This document shows positions 9,307 through 16,601 of a DNA stretch of 48,949 nt, one piece after another. The notes under the pieces were generated by a model. It was not told where the DNA came from. It saw only the letters and a program-made list of their open reading frames with translations, and did not search any database. The stretch spans positions 1 to 48,949 of the forward strand of contig JBKDSL010000147.1 in NCBI GenBank assembly GCA_046340555.1, read 5' to 3'. This DNA is from JALRAP01 sp046340555. Its GTDB lineage: Bacteria; Bacteroidota; Bacteroidia; AKYH767-A; OLB10. How positions within the stretch are numbered: position 1 is the first letter of the stretch; each line of letters opens with the position of its first letter. A program made the position numbers and the translations under genes.

Positions 9307-11587
9307 TAAACCTAAGTTGCACAGCCAGATGTTTGTTTCTAATTCGTGCTCACACGTGCCTGGGTCATATTCAATTCGACACAATCGAATTGGTGGATTT
9401 TTCCGGATGCTATCTATTGTGTTTTCTCTGCTCGCATCAGTTGCCAACTCAGCAGCAGCTCAATGTGCCAACGTGATTTCAACCTTTCCTTACAACGAAG
9501 GATTTGAGGGCGGACCTGCTTGGACCTCAGGCGTGGTGTCGGGTGTCGATAATTGGGTCTGGGGTACTCCGGCTCGTTCTACGATCAATACTGCGGGAAG
9601 TGGTGTAAAAGCGTGGTGTGTGGGAGGCCTTACAGGATCGGGTTATTTATCCTCTGCACAATGCTACCTGTTGAGTCCTTGTTTTGATTTTTCGTCGCTT
9701 GACCACCCATGGATCAGTTTCAAGATATTCTGGGAGTGTGAGCGGCAGTGGGACGGTATGGTGTTGCAGTATTCATTGAACGGAACCACATGGGCTAACG
9801 TTGGATCTGTTAACGACCCGGTAGATTGTCTGAATCAGAACTGGTACAACTACGGTAATATCGCATGGCTCAATTCCATCTCGGTTAGGCATGGTTGGTC
9901 GGGTAGGGTGGGATCTACGGCGGGATCCTGTACAGGAGGTTTCGGTAGCAATGGATGGGTTACGGCTACGCATTGCATGCCGAATTTGGCTCGTCAATCA
10001 AATGTACGTTTCCGTTTTCTTTTTGGATCAGGAACATCGTGCAATGCCTATGACGGTATGGCATTGGATGATATTTTCATTGGTGAGGCACCACAGTTGA
10101 ATGCGGATTTTTCGTTCACATGTGGCGCGCAAAATACGGTTTCATTTAGTGATCTTACTGGAGCGTGTGCTTCGGCTTACCAATGGAATTTCGGTGAACC
10201 TACATCTGGTACGGCAAATACTTCTTCACTTCAAAATCCAACGCATACCTACGCTTCACCTGGTACTTACAATGTCACTTTGATTGCAAGCAACTCCTGT
10301 TCTGCACCTGTTTCTATTACTATTCCAATAACTATCGAAAGCGTTTTGCTCAACACCACGCAAGTCAGTTGCAATGGTGCTGACGATGGTTCGGTAGCTG
10401 TGGTAACAAACGGCACGGGACCTTATGGTTATTCGTGGTCTCCTTCCATTGGCACAGGTGCATTAATCGATAACCTTTCGCCTGGGACGTACTCTGTAAC
10501 AGTTACGCCTTCCGGCGGATGTCCGGTAAACGCAACAGCAAACATCACAGAGCCTCCATTGTTAACGGTGAACGCATCTGCTTCTCCTGCTGTGGTATGC
10601 AAAGGTGGACAGGTAACATTGGGTGCCTTGGCCAGCGGTGGAACACCGGCTTATTCCTATGAATGGAATCCTGGAGGGTTATCCGGTTCTGCTCAATATC
10701 TTTCACCTTCATCTGGTGCTGCTTATTCTGTGAAGGTTACCGATCAAAATGGATGCACTGCTACCGCTTCAACTTCTTTTGCTGTTTCACCTGAGGTGTT
10801 GGTTGAAATTGATGCCAACAATTTTGCAGGTTGTGAGCCACTTTGCGTGGATTTCACAGACCTTACAGTGGCGCCGCAACCTATAGCAATATCGAGTTGG
10901 ATGTGGGATTTTGGCGATGGAAGCTTTTCGCAAAATCAAAATCCTACACATTGCTTTCAAGATGGTGTTTTTGCAGTTAATTTAACAGTTACCAACTCGG
11001 ATGGATGTACTTCAACATCGGCTTCGCCTTTGCTTATAGATGCATGGTCTGCTCCCCAAGCTGATTTTTCCTTTACTCCATCCAAGCCCGATATGGAAAA
11101 TCCCGAAGTATGGTTCTTGAACTTGTCTACGGGATCAGATCAATGGTTGTGGAGTTTCGGCGATATGGCAAATTCAATTTCAACTATTGAAAATCCAACG
11201 TTCATTTATCCTGATACGGGCACATATGTGGTATCCTTGGTAGCTACATCCAATCTTGGTTGTAAGGATACATCGAGCCAAGAGTTGGCCGTTTTGCCTA
11301 TGCTGACATTTTACATAGCCAATTCCTTTACGCCGAATGGTGATGGGATTAATGATATATTTCTTCCGATTACCATGGGAATAGAACCAGTTGGTTATTT
11401 GATGAAAATATATAACCGCTGGGGACAATTGGCTTTTTCAACCGACAATCCAAGCAGAGGTTGGGATGGTTTCGATTTTAAGAGAAGTCTTGAAGAGCCC
11501 ACAGGGGCTTATTCATGGCAAATCAAATTCAAGGATCATGATTCAAAAACCGTGACTCGTTCAGGGACGGTGGTTTTGGTGAGGTAA
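9299..11587 (+). CDS. Surface protein with PKD domains, SprB repeat and type B T9SS domain
   Basis: 762 residues from the ATG at 9299. An alternative ATG at 9407 begins directly at the hydrophobic signal segment MLSIVFSLLASVANSAAAQ; both are plausible. The mature part starts with a cysteine-containing jelly-roll/MAM-like domain (to about 10100). Next come a PKD domain (WNFGEPTSG...), one SprB repeat (SCNGADDGS...), an Ig-like segment with GCTATAS, and two further PKD domains (MWDFGDGSF and LWSFGDMAN). The last ~90 residues (NSFTPNGDGINDIF, YNRWGQLAFS, GWDGFDF) are the gliding motility-associated type B domain recognised by the T9SS. A role as a cell-surface or adhesin-like protein is inferred. 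Confidence 0.88.
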   Translation: MSNKPKLHSQMFVSNSCSHVPGSYSIRHNRIGGFFRMLSIVFSLLASVANSAAAQCANVISTFPYNEGFEGGPAWTSGVVSGVDNWVWGTPARSTINTAGSGVKAWCVGGLTGSGYLSSAQCYLLSPCFDFSSLDHPWISFKIFWECERQWDGMVLQYSLNGTTWANVGSVNDPVDCLNQNWYNYGNIAWLNSISVRHGWSGRVGSTAGSCTGGFGSNGWVTATHCMPNLARQSNVRFRFLFGSGTSCNAYDGMALDDIFIGEAPQLNADFSFTCGAQNTVSFSDLTGACASAYQWNFGEPTSGTANTSSLQNPTHTYASPGTYNVTLIASNSCSAPVSITIPITIESVLLNTTQVSCNGADDGSVAVVTNGTGPYGYSWSPSIGTGALIDNLSPGTYSVTVTPSGGCPVNATANITEPPLLTVNASASPAVVCKGGQVTLGALASGGTPAYSYEWNPGGLSGSAQYLSPSSGAAYSVKVTDQNGCTATASTSFAVSPEVLVEIDANNFAGCEPLCVDFTDLTVAPQPIAISSWMWDFGDGSFSQNQNPTHCFQDGVFAVNLTVTNSDGCTSTSASPLLIDAWSAPQADFSFTPSKPDMENPEVWFLNLSTGSDQWLWSFGDMANSISTIENPTFIYPDTGTYVVSLVATSNLGCKDTSSQELAVLPMLTFYIANSFTPNGDGINDIFLPITMGIEPVGYLMKIYNRWGQLAFSTDNPSRGWDGFDFKRSLEEPTGAYSWQIKFKDHDSKTVTRSGTVVLVR

Positions 11588-11652
11588 CTAAATACTTTTG
11601 TAAGCAATCCCTTTACTTGGCTGTTCATGTTTGTACATTTTGGCTTTTGTAA

Positions 11653-11838
11653 CGCAAAGAGTTCGTATTGGGTCTTTTTGGAATAAAGCAAATCAAAATG
11701 CCGCTGAATGGCTGGGATGGTAAGTATGCTGAAACGCGTTCTGATGCTCAGATGGACGCCTATGTTTGGCGTTTGAGTTGTAAGGATTTTGATGGCCGCA
11801 CCATTGTTAAAACGGGCAAAGTGTCATTGGTTCGTTAA
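11653..11838 (+). pseudogene. Remnant of a second type B T9SS C-terminal domain
   Basis: Just downstream of the PKD protein, one frame encodes PLNGWDGKYAETRSDAQM and continues to GKVSLVR before a TAA at 11836-11838. It aligns with the end of the neighbouring type B domain (GWDG..., YSWQIKFKD, SGTVVLVR). No matching N-terminal portion exists: the frame is closed by a stop at 11650, and the expected RWG region is not recognisable, suggesting frameshift and decay. The best explanation is a leftover of a deleted or duplicated surface-protein gene. A standalone 46-codon peptide from the ATG at 11698 is possible but unlikely. Confidence 0.6.
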
Positions 11839-11895
11839 TCCTTTAGCCAACCTATTCGGTTGATTTCTACACACCTATCAGACTCAAAAATTAAC

Positions 11896-11903
11896 TACTT
11901 TTG
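11896..11903 (+). promoter_or_regulatory. -7 box of tRNA-Arg
   Basis: TACTTTTG ends 12 nt before the mature tRNA 5' end and matches TAnnTTTG. The spacing suits a short 5' leader. Confidence 0.6.
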
Positions 11904-11915
11904 TAGTCTGTTATT

Positions 11916-11992
11916 GGACCCGTAGTTCAACTGGATAGAATGACAGATTCCGGTTCTGTTGGTTGGGGGTTCGAATCCCTTCGGGTCCGCCA
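11916..11992 (+). tRNA. tRNA-Arg (anticodon CCG)
   Basis: A cloverleaf folds by eye. The acceptor GGACCCG pairs with CGGGTCC. The D arm is GTTC/GAAT, and the anticodon stem ACAGA/TCTGT carries loop TTCCGGT, hence anticodon CCG decoding CGG. The T arm GGGGG/CCCTT has loop TTCGAAT. Discriminator G and CCA (11990-11992) are encoded. It is followed by a strong terminator. Confidence 0.95.
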
Positions 11993-12006
11993 GTATGAGA
12001 AAAAGC

Positions 12007-12030
12007 ATCCCGACAAACGTCGGGATTTTT
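12007..12030 (+). terminator. Rho-independent terminator of tRNA-Arg
   Basis: An 8-bp perfect stem ATCCCGAC/GTCGGGAT with loop AAAC, followed by a run of T. Confidence 0.85.
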
Positions 12031-12037
12031 CATTATT

Positions 12038-12073
12038 GGAAGCCTTTTGCAAGCTTGCTTGCAAAAGGCTTCC
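12038..12073. repeat. Perfect 17-bp inverted repeat with 2-nt loop
   Basis: The arms GGAAGCCTTTTGCAAGC and GCTTGCAAAAGGCTTCC are separated only by TT. It lies immediately after the tRNA-Arg terminator, and no T-run follows it. Confidence 0.85.
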
Positions 12074-12129
12074 GAAATGAAAGCAAAGCGAAGCTGGAGG
12101 CTTTTTATTGCAATACCGACCAATTAAAT

Positions 12130-12145
12130 AATCCCTTCGGGCCGC
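12130..12145 (+). repeat. Truncated copy of tRNA-Arg 3' end
   Basis: AATCCCTTCGGG is identical to positions 11974-11985 of tRNA-Arg, then CCGC follows after loss of one T. The copy covers the 3' half of the T arm and acceptor, in the same orientation, 138 bp beyond the tRNA end. Confidence 0.6.
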
Positions 12146-12337
12146 ATGATTAATTCGTGGTCCTCGCCTGTGGCGAGGTTCAATTAATAAGTTCACCCGA
12201 ATCTGTTTTTCTACTCCAATCAAATCCGTGCTTATCAGCGGTTATTCTCCATATCCGCTTTCCTGTTTTTCTTCATCCATGAATAATCCACTAAATCCAA
12301 TATTGGCAGTAAATTAGCGGCATTAATTATCGCCATT

Positions 12338-13111
12338 TTGCACCTCACCGACACCCATATCCACCTATATGCCGAGGAATTCTCTCTTGAATTGGATCAA
12401 TTGATTGCAGATGCCCAAGACACGGGCGTTTCTAGGATGTTACTCCCCAATATCGACTTGACTTCCGTAGAAGGGATGTTCAAATTGGTGGACGAGCATC
12501 CAGAAATGTGTTATCCGATGGTGGGCTTGCACCCATGCTATGTGAAGGAGGATTATCAAGAGCAGTTGACAAAACTTAAATTCATTTTGGAAAACAATCT
12601 GAATCGTGTGGTTGCAATAGGTGAAATCGGACTTGATTTTTATTGGGATCTCACCTTTCGTAAGCAGCAGGAGCAAGCTTTTCTTATGCAGCTCGAATGG
12701 GCAGAACAACATCAACTGCCTATATCCATTCACAGTCGTGAGTCTACAGCCGAACTGTTGGAATTACTGCTTAGCTACGGTGAAGGGAAAGTGAAAGGCG
12801 TATTCCATTGCTTCTCTGGTAACATCGAGCAGGCAAATGAAGCCATCCGTTTGGGTTTCATGCTCGGAATAGGAGGGGTGGTCACGTTTAAAAAGGCCTC
12901 GTTGGCAGACATTGTTACCGACATACCAGTTGAACATTTGATTTTAGAGACCGATGGCCCCTATTTGGCCCCCACACCGCATCGCGGCAAGCGAAACGAT
13001 CCCGCTTACTTGCGACTGGTGGCTGAAAAAGTAGCCGAGTTAAAATCGATTTCAGTGGAAGAAGTGGCGTGTGTAACTTCGGCCAATGCTGCTCGATTGT
13101 TTCACCTCTAG
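12338..13111 (+). CDS. TatD-family metal-dependent hydrolase
   Basis: A 257-residue TIM-barrel hydrolase. Metal ligands are visible: H7-I-H9 in TDTHIHL, the glutamate in GEIGLDFYW, histidines in PISIHSRES and VFHCFSG, and aspartate in LETDGPYL. TatD enzymes are Mg2+/divalent-metal 3'-5' DNases, or in related cases other hydrolases; the exact substrate is not evident. The start is TTG at 12338, because the metal-binding HxH motif lies only six codons in and no in-frame ATG precedes it. Confidence 0.92.
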   Translation: MHLTDTHIHLYAEEFSLELDQLIADAQDTGVSRMLLPNIDLTSVEGMFKLVDEHPEMCYPMVGLHPCYVKEDYQEQLTKLKFILENNLNRVVAIGEIGLDFYWDLTFRKQQEQAFLMQLEWAEQHQLPISIHSRESTAELLELLLSYGEGKVKGVFHCFSGNIEQANEAIRLGFMLGIGGVVTFKKASLADIVTDIPVEHLILETDGPYLAPTPHRGKRNDPAYLRLVAEKVAELKSISVEEVACVTSANAARLFHL

Positions 13112-13138
13112 AGCCAAAATCGGATCTCTTCCTGCTTT

Positions 13139-13624
13139 TTATTTCTTGACCTCGATTGGAATGCCGGCTTCCTCAGAAAGTTTTTGCGCCAGTTCCAATC
13201 CTTCTTTCGAAAAGGGCCAAACGAACAGTTTATTTATTGGATGGTCCTTGGCAAAGGATTGGATGGCTGCGCGGGTTAGCCGACTAGCGATGCCGCTTTT
13301 GCGGAACTCATCCAGAACCAAGGCGGAGCATAAGTAAAGCGCATCGTACGGAAGGCCTTGCTCCGTTCGTAAAAATAGCTCCCGCTCCGAAATGTCGCCT
13401 TTTATAAATGCTTCCATCAACGCACAAGTGGTTGGTATGAGCAACACCCATGCTACAGGTCCCTCACCGTTGTCTTCTTCCGATACCGAAGCTGGATGCA
13501 AGGACTCCAACTTATAAAGCACATCCTGGTCCACATCCAGCTGGTCGGGGTCGTTTCGCACATCAAAGACCTGCTCCGCTAAGGCGATCATCCGTTCGTA
13601 GTTGGAGCGTTTGTGGACAGTCAT
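13139..13624 (-). CDS. Putative GNAT-like acetyltransferase
   Basis: 161 residues, cytoplasmic, no signal peptide. YLCSALVLDEFRKSGIASRLTRAAI (about residues 96-120) resembles the beta4-loop-alpha3 acetyl-CoA site of GNAT proteins, though the canonical Q/RxxGxG/A is weak (RKSGIA). The N-terminal half is not recognisable. It converges with tatD (27-bp gap). The assignment is tentative and the substrate unknown. Confidence 0.6.
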   Translation of the reverse strand: MTVHKRSNYERMIALAEQVFDVRNDPDQLDVDQDVLYKLESLHPASVSEEDNGEGPVAWVLLIPTTCALMEAFIKGDISERELFLRTEQGLPYDALYLCSALVLDEFRKSGIASRLTRAAIQSFAKDHPINKLFVWPFSKEGLELAQKLSEEAGIPIEVKK

Positions 13625-13865
13625 TTAAGCAGGTTGTGTTTTATTGAAAAATTAAAATTGCCGATCAGTATGTTGTCAGAGGGTTTTTAAGTGAGGCTAT
13701 TTTATTGAACTGAAATTCGGGGATTTTCCTTCGCTCGCCCTCAGCCTTTACGAAAGCTATCGGACGAAGGCCCCCGCAGCGAAATTATATTTGAAAATGC
13801 GACAACTCAAATTTTTATGTAAACTTTTACAATTAATAGAGTTTGGAAATCGGGCGACTAAAGCC

Positions 13866-13916
13866 ACTTGCACTGAGCCTGGGCGACCTGAGCTTACTTG
13901 CCCTGAGCCTGGTCGA
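13866..13916. repeat. Two REP-like 21-mers in tandem
   Basis: ACTTGCACTGAGCCTGGGCGA (13866-13886) and its near copy at 13896-13916 differ at two positions and have a 30-bp period. They share the CTGAGCC...CGA core with the palindrome at the end of lysC. Confidence 0.6.
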
Positions 13917-14087
13917 ATGGTTTACCCCATGGCGAAAATATTTTTCTTAACGCTTATCTGCAAGTTTCTGCATACACTATAACGTTTAATTTGATTAAAG
14001 GAAAAGCATTGGAACTTCTTTTACTCGTCCTGAGCAGCTGAAGCACCTGTGTTGTTTGAAATCCATTTTATTTCAGATTAACTTAGG

Positions 14088-14181
14088 TTATTGAATTCAC
14101 TTAAACGTTTAATATGCATATCTAATTTGCTGGTGTTTGATATTGCAAATAAATTTGAGCAGGGGCGGGGCCGGAGGCCCC
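14088..14181 (+). repeat. Promoter-hairpin repeat, copy 1
   Basis: A 94-bp unit that recurs ungapped 131 bp downstream. The last 46 bp have a single mismatch between copies. It includes AAACGTTTAA, a TTTG-N20-TAAATTTG promoter-like pair, and the hairpin GGGGCC-gga-GGCCCC (14167-14181) right at the expected transcription start. Confidence 0.75.
14126..14157 (+). promoter_or_regulatory. Consensus -33/-7 promoter in repeat copy 1
   Basis: TTTG (14126-14129), 20 nt, then TAAATTTG (14150-14157). Both boxes match the Bacteroidota consensus with normal spacing. No gene starts immediately after it. Confidence 0.6.
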
Positions 14182-14218
14182 GATTCTAAAGTTCAATATG
14201 TTTTGAATTAGGTATATT

Positions 14219-14312
14219 TTATTGAATCAATTTAAACGTTTAAGTGGCTCGTGCAATTTGCAGATATTTGATATTGCAAATAAATTTGAGCAGGGGCGGG
14301 GCCAGAGGCCCC
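14219..14312 (+). repeat. Promoter-hairpin repeat, copy 2
   Basis: The second 94-bp unit, offset 131 bp from copy 1. The GC stem GGGGCC/GGCCCC (14298-14312) is unchanged and only the loop differs (aga for gga). The region between AAACGTTTAA and AATTTGC has diverged most. Confidence 0.75.
14257..14288 (+). promoter_or_regulatory. Consensus -33/-7 promoter in repeat copy 2
   Basis: TTTG (14257-14260), 20 nt, TAAATTTG (14281-14288), with boxes and spacing as in copy 1. It could initiate a short RNA or feed transcription toward the asparaginase gene 220 bp downstream. Confidence 0.6.
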
Positions 14313-14392
14313 AGAATTATGGCGCACACCCAAGTAATTTTTGAGTTTGTGCTTGCATTTTTTGTCAAAAAAGCGTTTTATATCCTAACTAG

Positions 14393-14467
14393 GAACGCTA
14401 TAAAGACTCTGCTGCTGATGGCAACACCAAAATGATTTACTTTGTACCGCAGTTTGCCAAAAACTAA
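14393..14467 (+). pseudogene. Possible C-terminal gene remnant
   Basis: A 24-codon frame bounded upstream by TAG encodes ERYKDSAADGNTKMIYF and ends QFAKN before TAA at 14465. The composition reads like the end of a real cytoplasmic protein rather than random sequence, but there is no start codon at its beginning and I do not recognise the family. It may be the surviving tail of a gene deleted from between tatD and ansA. Confidence 0.25.
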
Positions 14468-14507
14468 TCATAAACCCACCTAATAATCTTAACAATACTT
14501 TCCAAAT

Positions 14508-15554
14508 ATGCCAATACCAAAAAGCAAAAGTCGCTCCCGCGCCAGCGTTTTACTGATTTACACGGGTGGCACCATAGGTATGGTTCGCGATCACAAAACG
14601 GGCACATTGAAGCCTGTGGATTTCCAGCAGATTAGCGATGAGGTTCCGGAGATTGGAAAGTTCAATTATAAAATTGATGTGGTTTCGTTCAACCCCGTAA
14701 TCGATTCCTCCAACATGGTTTCGGAGCATTGGATTCGGATGGCGGAAATCATCAAAAAGAACTACGATAAATACACGGGCTTTGTGATTTTACACGGCAC
14801 GGACACCATGGCCTACTCGGCATCAGCATTAAGTTTCATGTTGGAGAATTTGTCGAAACCAGTCGTCATCACCGGTGCCATGTTGCCAGTGCGCGAGGTG
14901 CGAACAGATGCCCGAGAGAATCTAATTACTGCCATTGAAATTGCCGCTCATACTGAAAAAGGAAAGCCATCCGTGCCTGAAGTGTGTGTGTATTTCGATT
15001 ACCTGTTGTTCCGTGGTAATCGTGTCACGAAGGTTAATGCATCCAAGTTTGAGGCGTTCGCATCTGTTAATTATCCACCCTTGGCAGAGGCCGGTGTACA
15101 TATCAGGTTCAATCATCACCTGATCCGTAAGCCGATCAAAGGGAAACTCAAAACACATTTACAACTTGATTCATCTATCGGAGTTGTCCGTTTGTTTCCT
15201 GGCATGACGCGCCAATGGTTCGCCAGCCAAATGCGATGTGAAGGCCTGAAAGCCGTTATCATTGAAACGTACGGAAACGGCAATGCACCCACCGCAGATT
15301 GGTTTTTGGAGGAGTTGGAGCTTGCAGCTAGACACGGATTAATCATTGTTAGCGTAACCCAATGCCGAGGTGGTATGGTAGAGCAGGGTGTTTATGCAAC
15401 AAGCAAGGGACTCGAGCAGTTGGGGGTGGTTGGATGTGGGGATATCACTGTTGAATCGGCGATGACGAAATTGATGATATTGCTTGGTCGCAAATTGAAG
15501 ACCTCTGAAGTTAAAAAGCTGATGGGAGTTTCAATTGCCGGAGAGATAATGTAA
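14508..15554 (+). CDS. ansA: Type I L-asparaginase
   Basis: 348 residues, no signal peptide, as expected for the cytoplasmic type I enzyme that hydrolyses L-asparagine to aspartate and ammonia. Both catalytic triplets are present: TGGTIG near residue 20 with the nucleophilic Thr, and HGTDTMAYSASAL near residue 97. The segment GAMLPVREVRTDARENLI is typical of type I enzymes. The start ATG at 14508 is preceded by an AT-rich leader without a consensus -7 box. Confidence 0.94.
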   Translation: MPIPKSKSRSRASVLLIYTGGTIGMVRDHKTGTLKPVDFQQISDEVPEIGKFNYKIDVVSFNPVIDSSNMVSEHWIRMAEIIKKNYDKYTGFVILHGTDTMAYSASALSFMLENLSKPVVITGAMLPVREVRTDARENLITAIEIAAHTEKGKPSVPEVCVYFDYLLFRGNRVTKVNASKFEAFASVNYPPLAEAGVHIRFNHHLIRKPIKGKLKTHLQLDSSIGVVRLFPGMTRQWFASQMRCEGLKAVIIETYGNGNAPTADWFLEELELAARHGLIIVSVTQCRGGMVEQGVYATSKGLEQLGVVGCGDITVESAMTKLMILLGRKLKTSEVKKLMGVSIAGEIM

Positions 15555-15633
15555 GCAATTGGTTTCTTTTCTCCTATGAATTGAGCTACAACTCCAAGGG
15601 TGGCGGTCAAATCTTTTTATTGCTTTTCCGATT

Positions 15634-15641
15634 TAACTTTG
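15634..15641 (+). promoter_or_regulatory. -7 box for the nitroreductase gene
   Basis: TAACTTTG matches TAnnTTTG and lies 47 nt before the ATG. A TTTT run 16 nt upstream is a weak -33 candidate. Confidence 0.45.
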
Positions 15642-15688
15642 TTCAATTGATGTTTGTTAGATTTAGACAAGCTTAAATATGCGGCCCT

Positions 15689-16411
15689 ATGTATTCCAAT
15701 GCATTTCAAGAAATCGTAAACTTTAGACGGTCCAATCGAAAGTTCGATTCCGACATCAATGTTCCTGATCAAGTAATTGAAAAAAGCTTGGAACGTGCCA
15801 TTCTATCCCCCAATAGCAGCAACATGCAGCTGTGGGAATTTTATTGGATCAAGTCCAAGGCTGAACTTGAGAAAATGGTACCGCTTTGTCTCAATCAACA
15901 AGCAGCTAAAACTGCAAAGGCCATGGTTGTATTCGTAACCAGGAAGGATAAGTGGAAGGAGCGGGCTAAATGGAATTACAACAAGTTTTCTGAGTCGATA
16001 AACGGAAGTCCTGATAAAGGGCAACAGAAAGGTTTGGATTATTATGGAAAGGTCATGCCGCTTCTATATGCCAATGATCCTTTTGGATTCATGACTTTAT
16101 TGAGACGAACAATCAGTTTTTTCATGGGACTCAGTAAACCATTTTATCGAGCAGGCGGTAGTGCCAATATCCGAGTAACCGTACATAAATCTTGTGCGTT
16201 AGCAGCTCAAACATTCATGTTATCCGTTGCGGCAGAGGGATACCATACATGCCCCATGGAGGGATTTGACGAAAAGCGTGTTAAAAAGGCATTGAACTTG
16301 CCTCGTGGAGCCGAAATCAATATGATTGTTTCCGTAGGAATGGGAACAGAAGCCGGCATCTGGGGGCCACGATACAGGGTACCGAAGGAAGAGGTTGTTT
16401 TTGTGCGATAA
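15689..16411 (+). CDS. Nitroreductase-family flavoprotein
   Basis: 240 residues. The N-terminal FRRSNRKFDSD and SPNSSNMQLWEFYWI are the FMN-binding start of the nitroreductase fold (the RRSxRxF pattern and the SxxNxQ/W-like segment). The C-terminal half holds AAEGYHTCPMEGFDEKRVKKAL and the strand INMIVSVGMG, also typical. It is expected to be an FMN-dependent NAD(P)H oxidoreductase; the electron acceptor is unknown. No operon partner. The following ~190 bp hold nothing recognisable. Confidence 0.88.
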   Translation: MYSNAFQEIVNFRRSNRKFDSDINVPDQVIEKSLERAILSPNSSNMQLWEFYWIKSKAELEKMVPLCLNQQAAKTAKAMVVFVTRKDKWKERAKWNYNKFSESINGSPDKGQQKGLDYYGKVMPLLYANDPFGFMTLLRRTISFFMGLSKPFYRAGGSANIRVTVHKSCALAAQTFMLSVAAEGYHTCPMEGFDEKRVKKALNLPRGAEINMIVSVGMGTEAGIWGPRYRVPKEEVVFVR

Positions 16412-16601
16412 ATGCTTGTGTTAGGAGAGGCTAAAGTATTTCGCCTTTGCTCGAGTTCAAATAACTTTTCAAGAGATTTTATCCAACAAGCATTCTTGCA
16501 ATAACTGCAAAGGGATCACACCTCGTTTTTATTGGGATTCAGCCAATCTATTTAATCTCGCGCAGAGTCTTTTCGATGGTTACAGCGATGAGCTCAAATC
16601 A

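Larger units (their letters stand above)
12031..12337. other. Gene-free stretch with hairpins and a tRNA 3' fragment
   Basis: No convincing coding region. It holds a 36-bp near-continuous palindrome (12038-12073), a truncated copy of the tRNA-Arg 3' end (12130-12145), and a 7-bp GC hairpin CCTCGCC/GGCGAGG (12162-12178). The remainder is AT-rich leader before tatD. Confidence 0.6.
13625..14507. other. 880-bp gene-free stretch with repeats
   Basis: No ORF here has a recognisable product. It contains two REP-like 21-mers (13866-13916), a related CCTGAGCAGCTGAAG near 14026, two 94-bp direct repeats carrying promoter-like boxes and a GC hairpin (14088-14312), and a short possible C-terminal gene remnant (14393-14467). 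Confidence 0.7.

Noticed and set aside
11916..12145. Integrated element flanked by tRNA att sites
   Set aside because: The tRNA 3' copy is only 138 bp away and no integrase, phage or cargo genes lie between.
11911..12223. Short ORFs on both strands overlapping tRNA-Arg and its downstream hairpins
   Set aside because: They read through the tRNA, terminator and palindrome; no protein-like pattern apart from the tRNA sequence.
14088..14312. CRISPR array
   Set aside because: Only two units, 131 bp apart, with partly conserved spacers and no cas genes.
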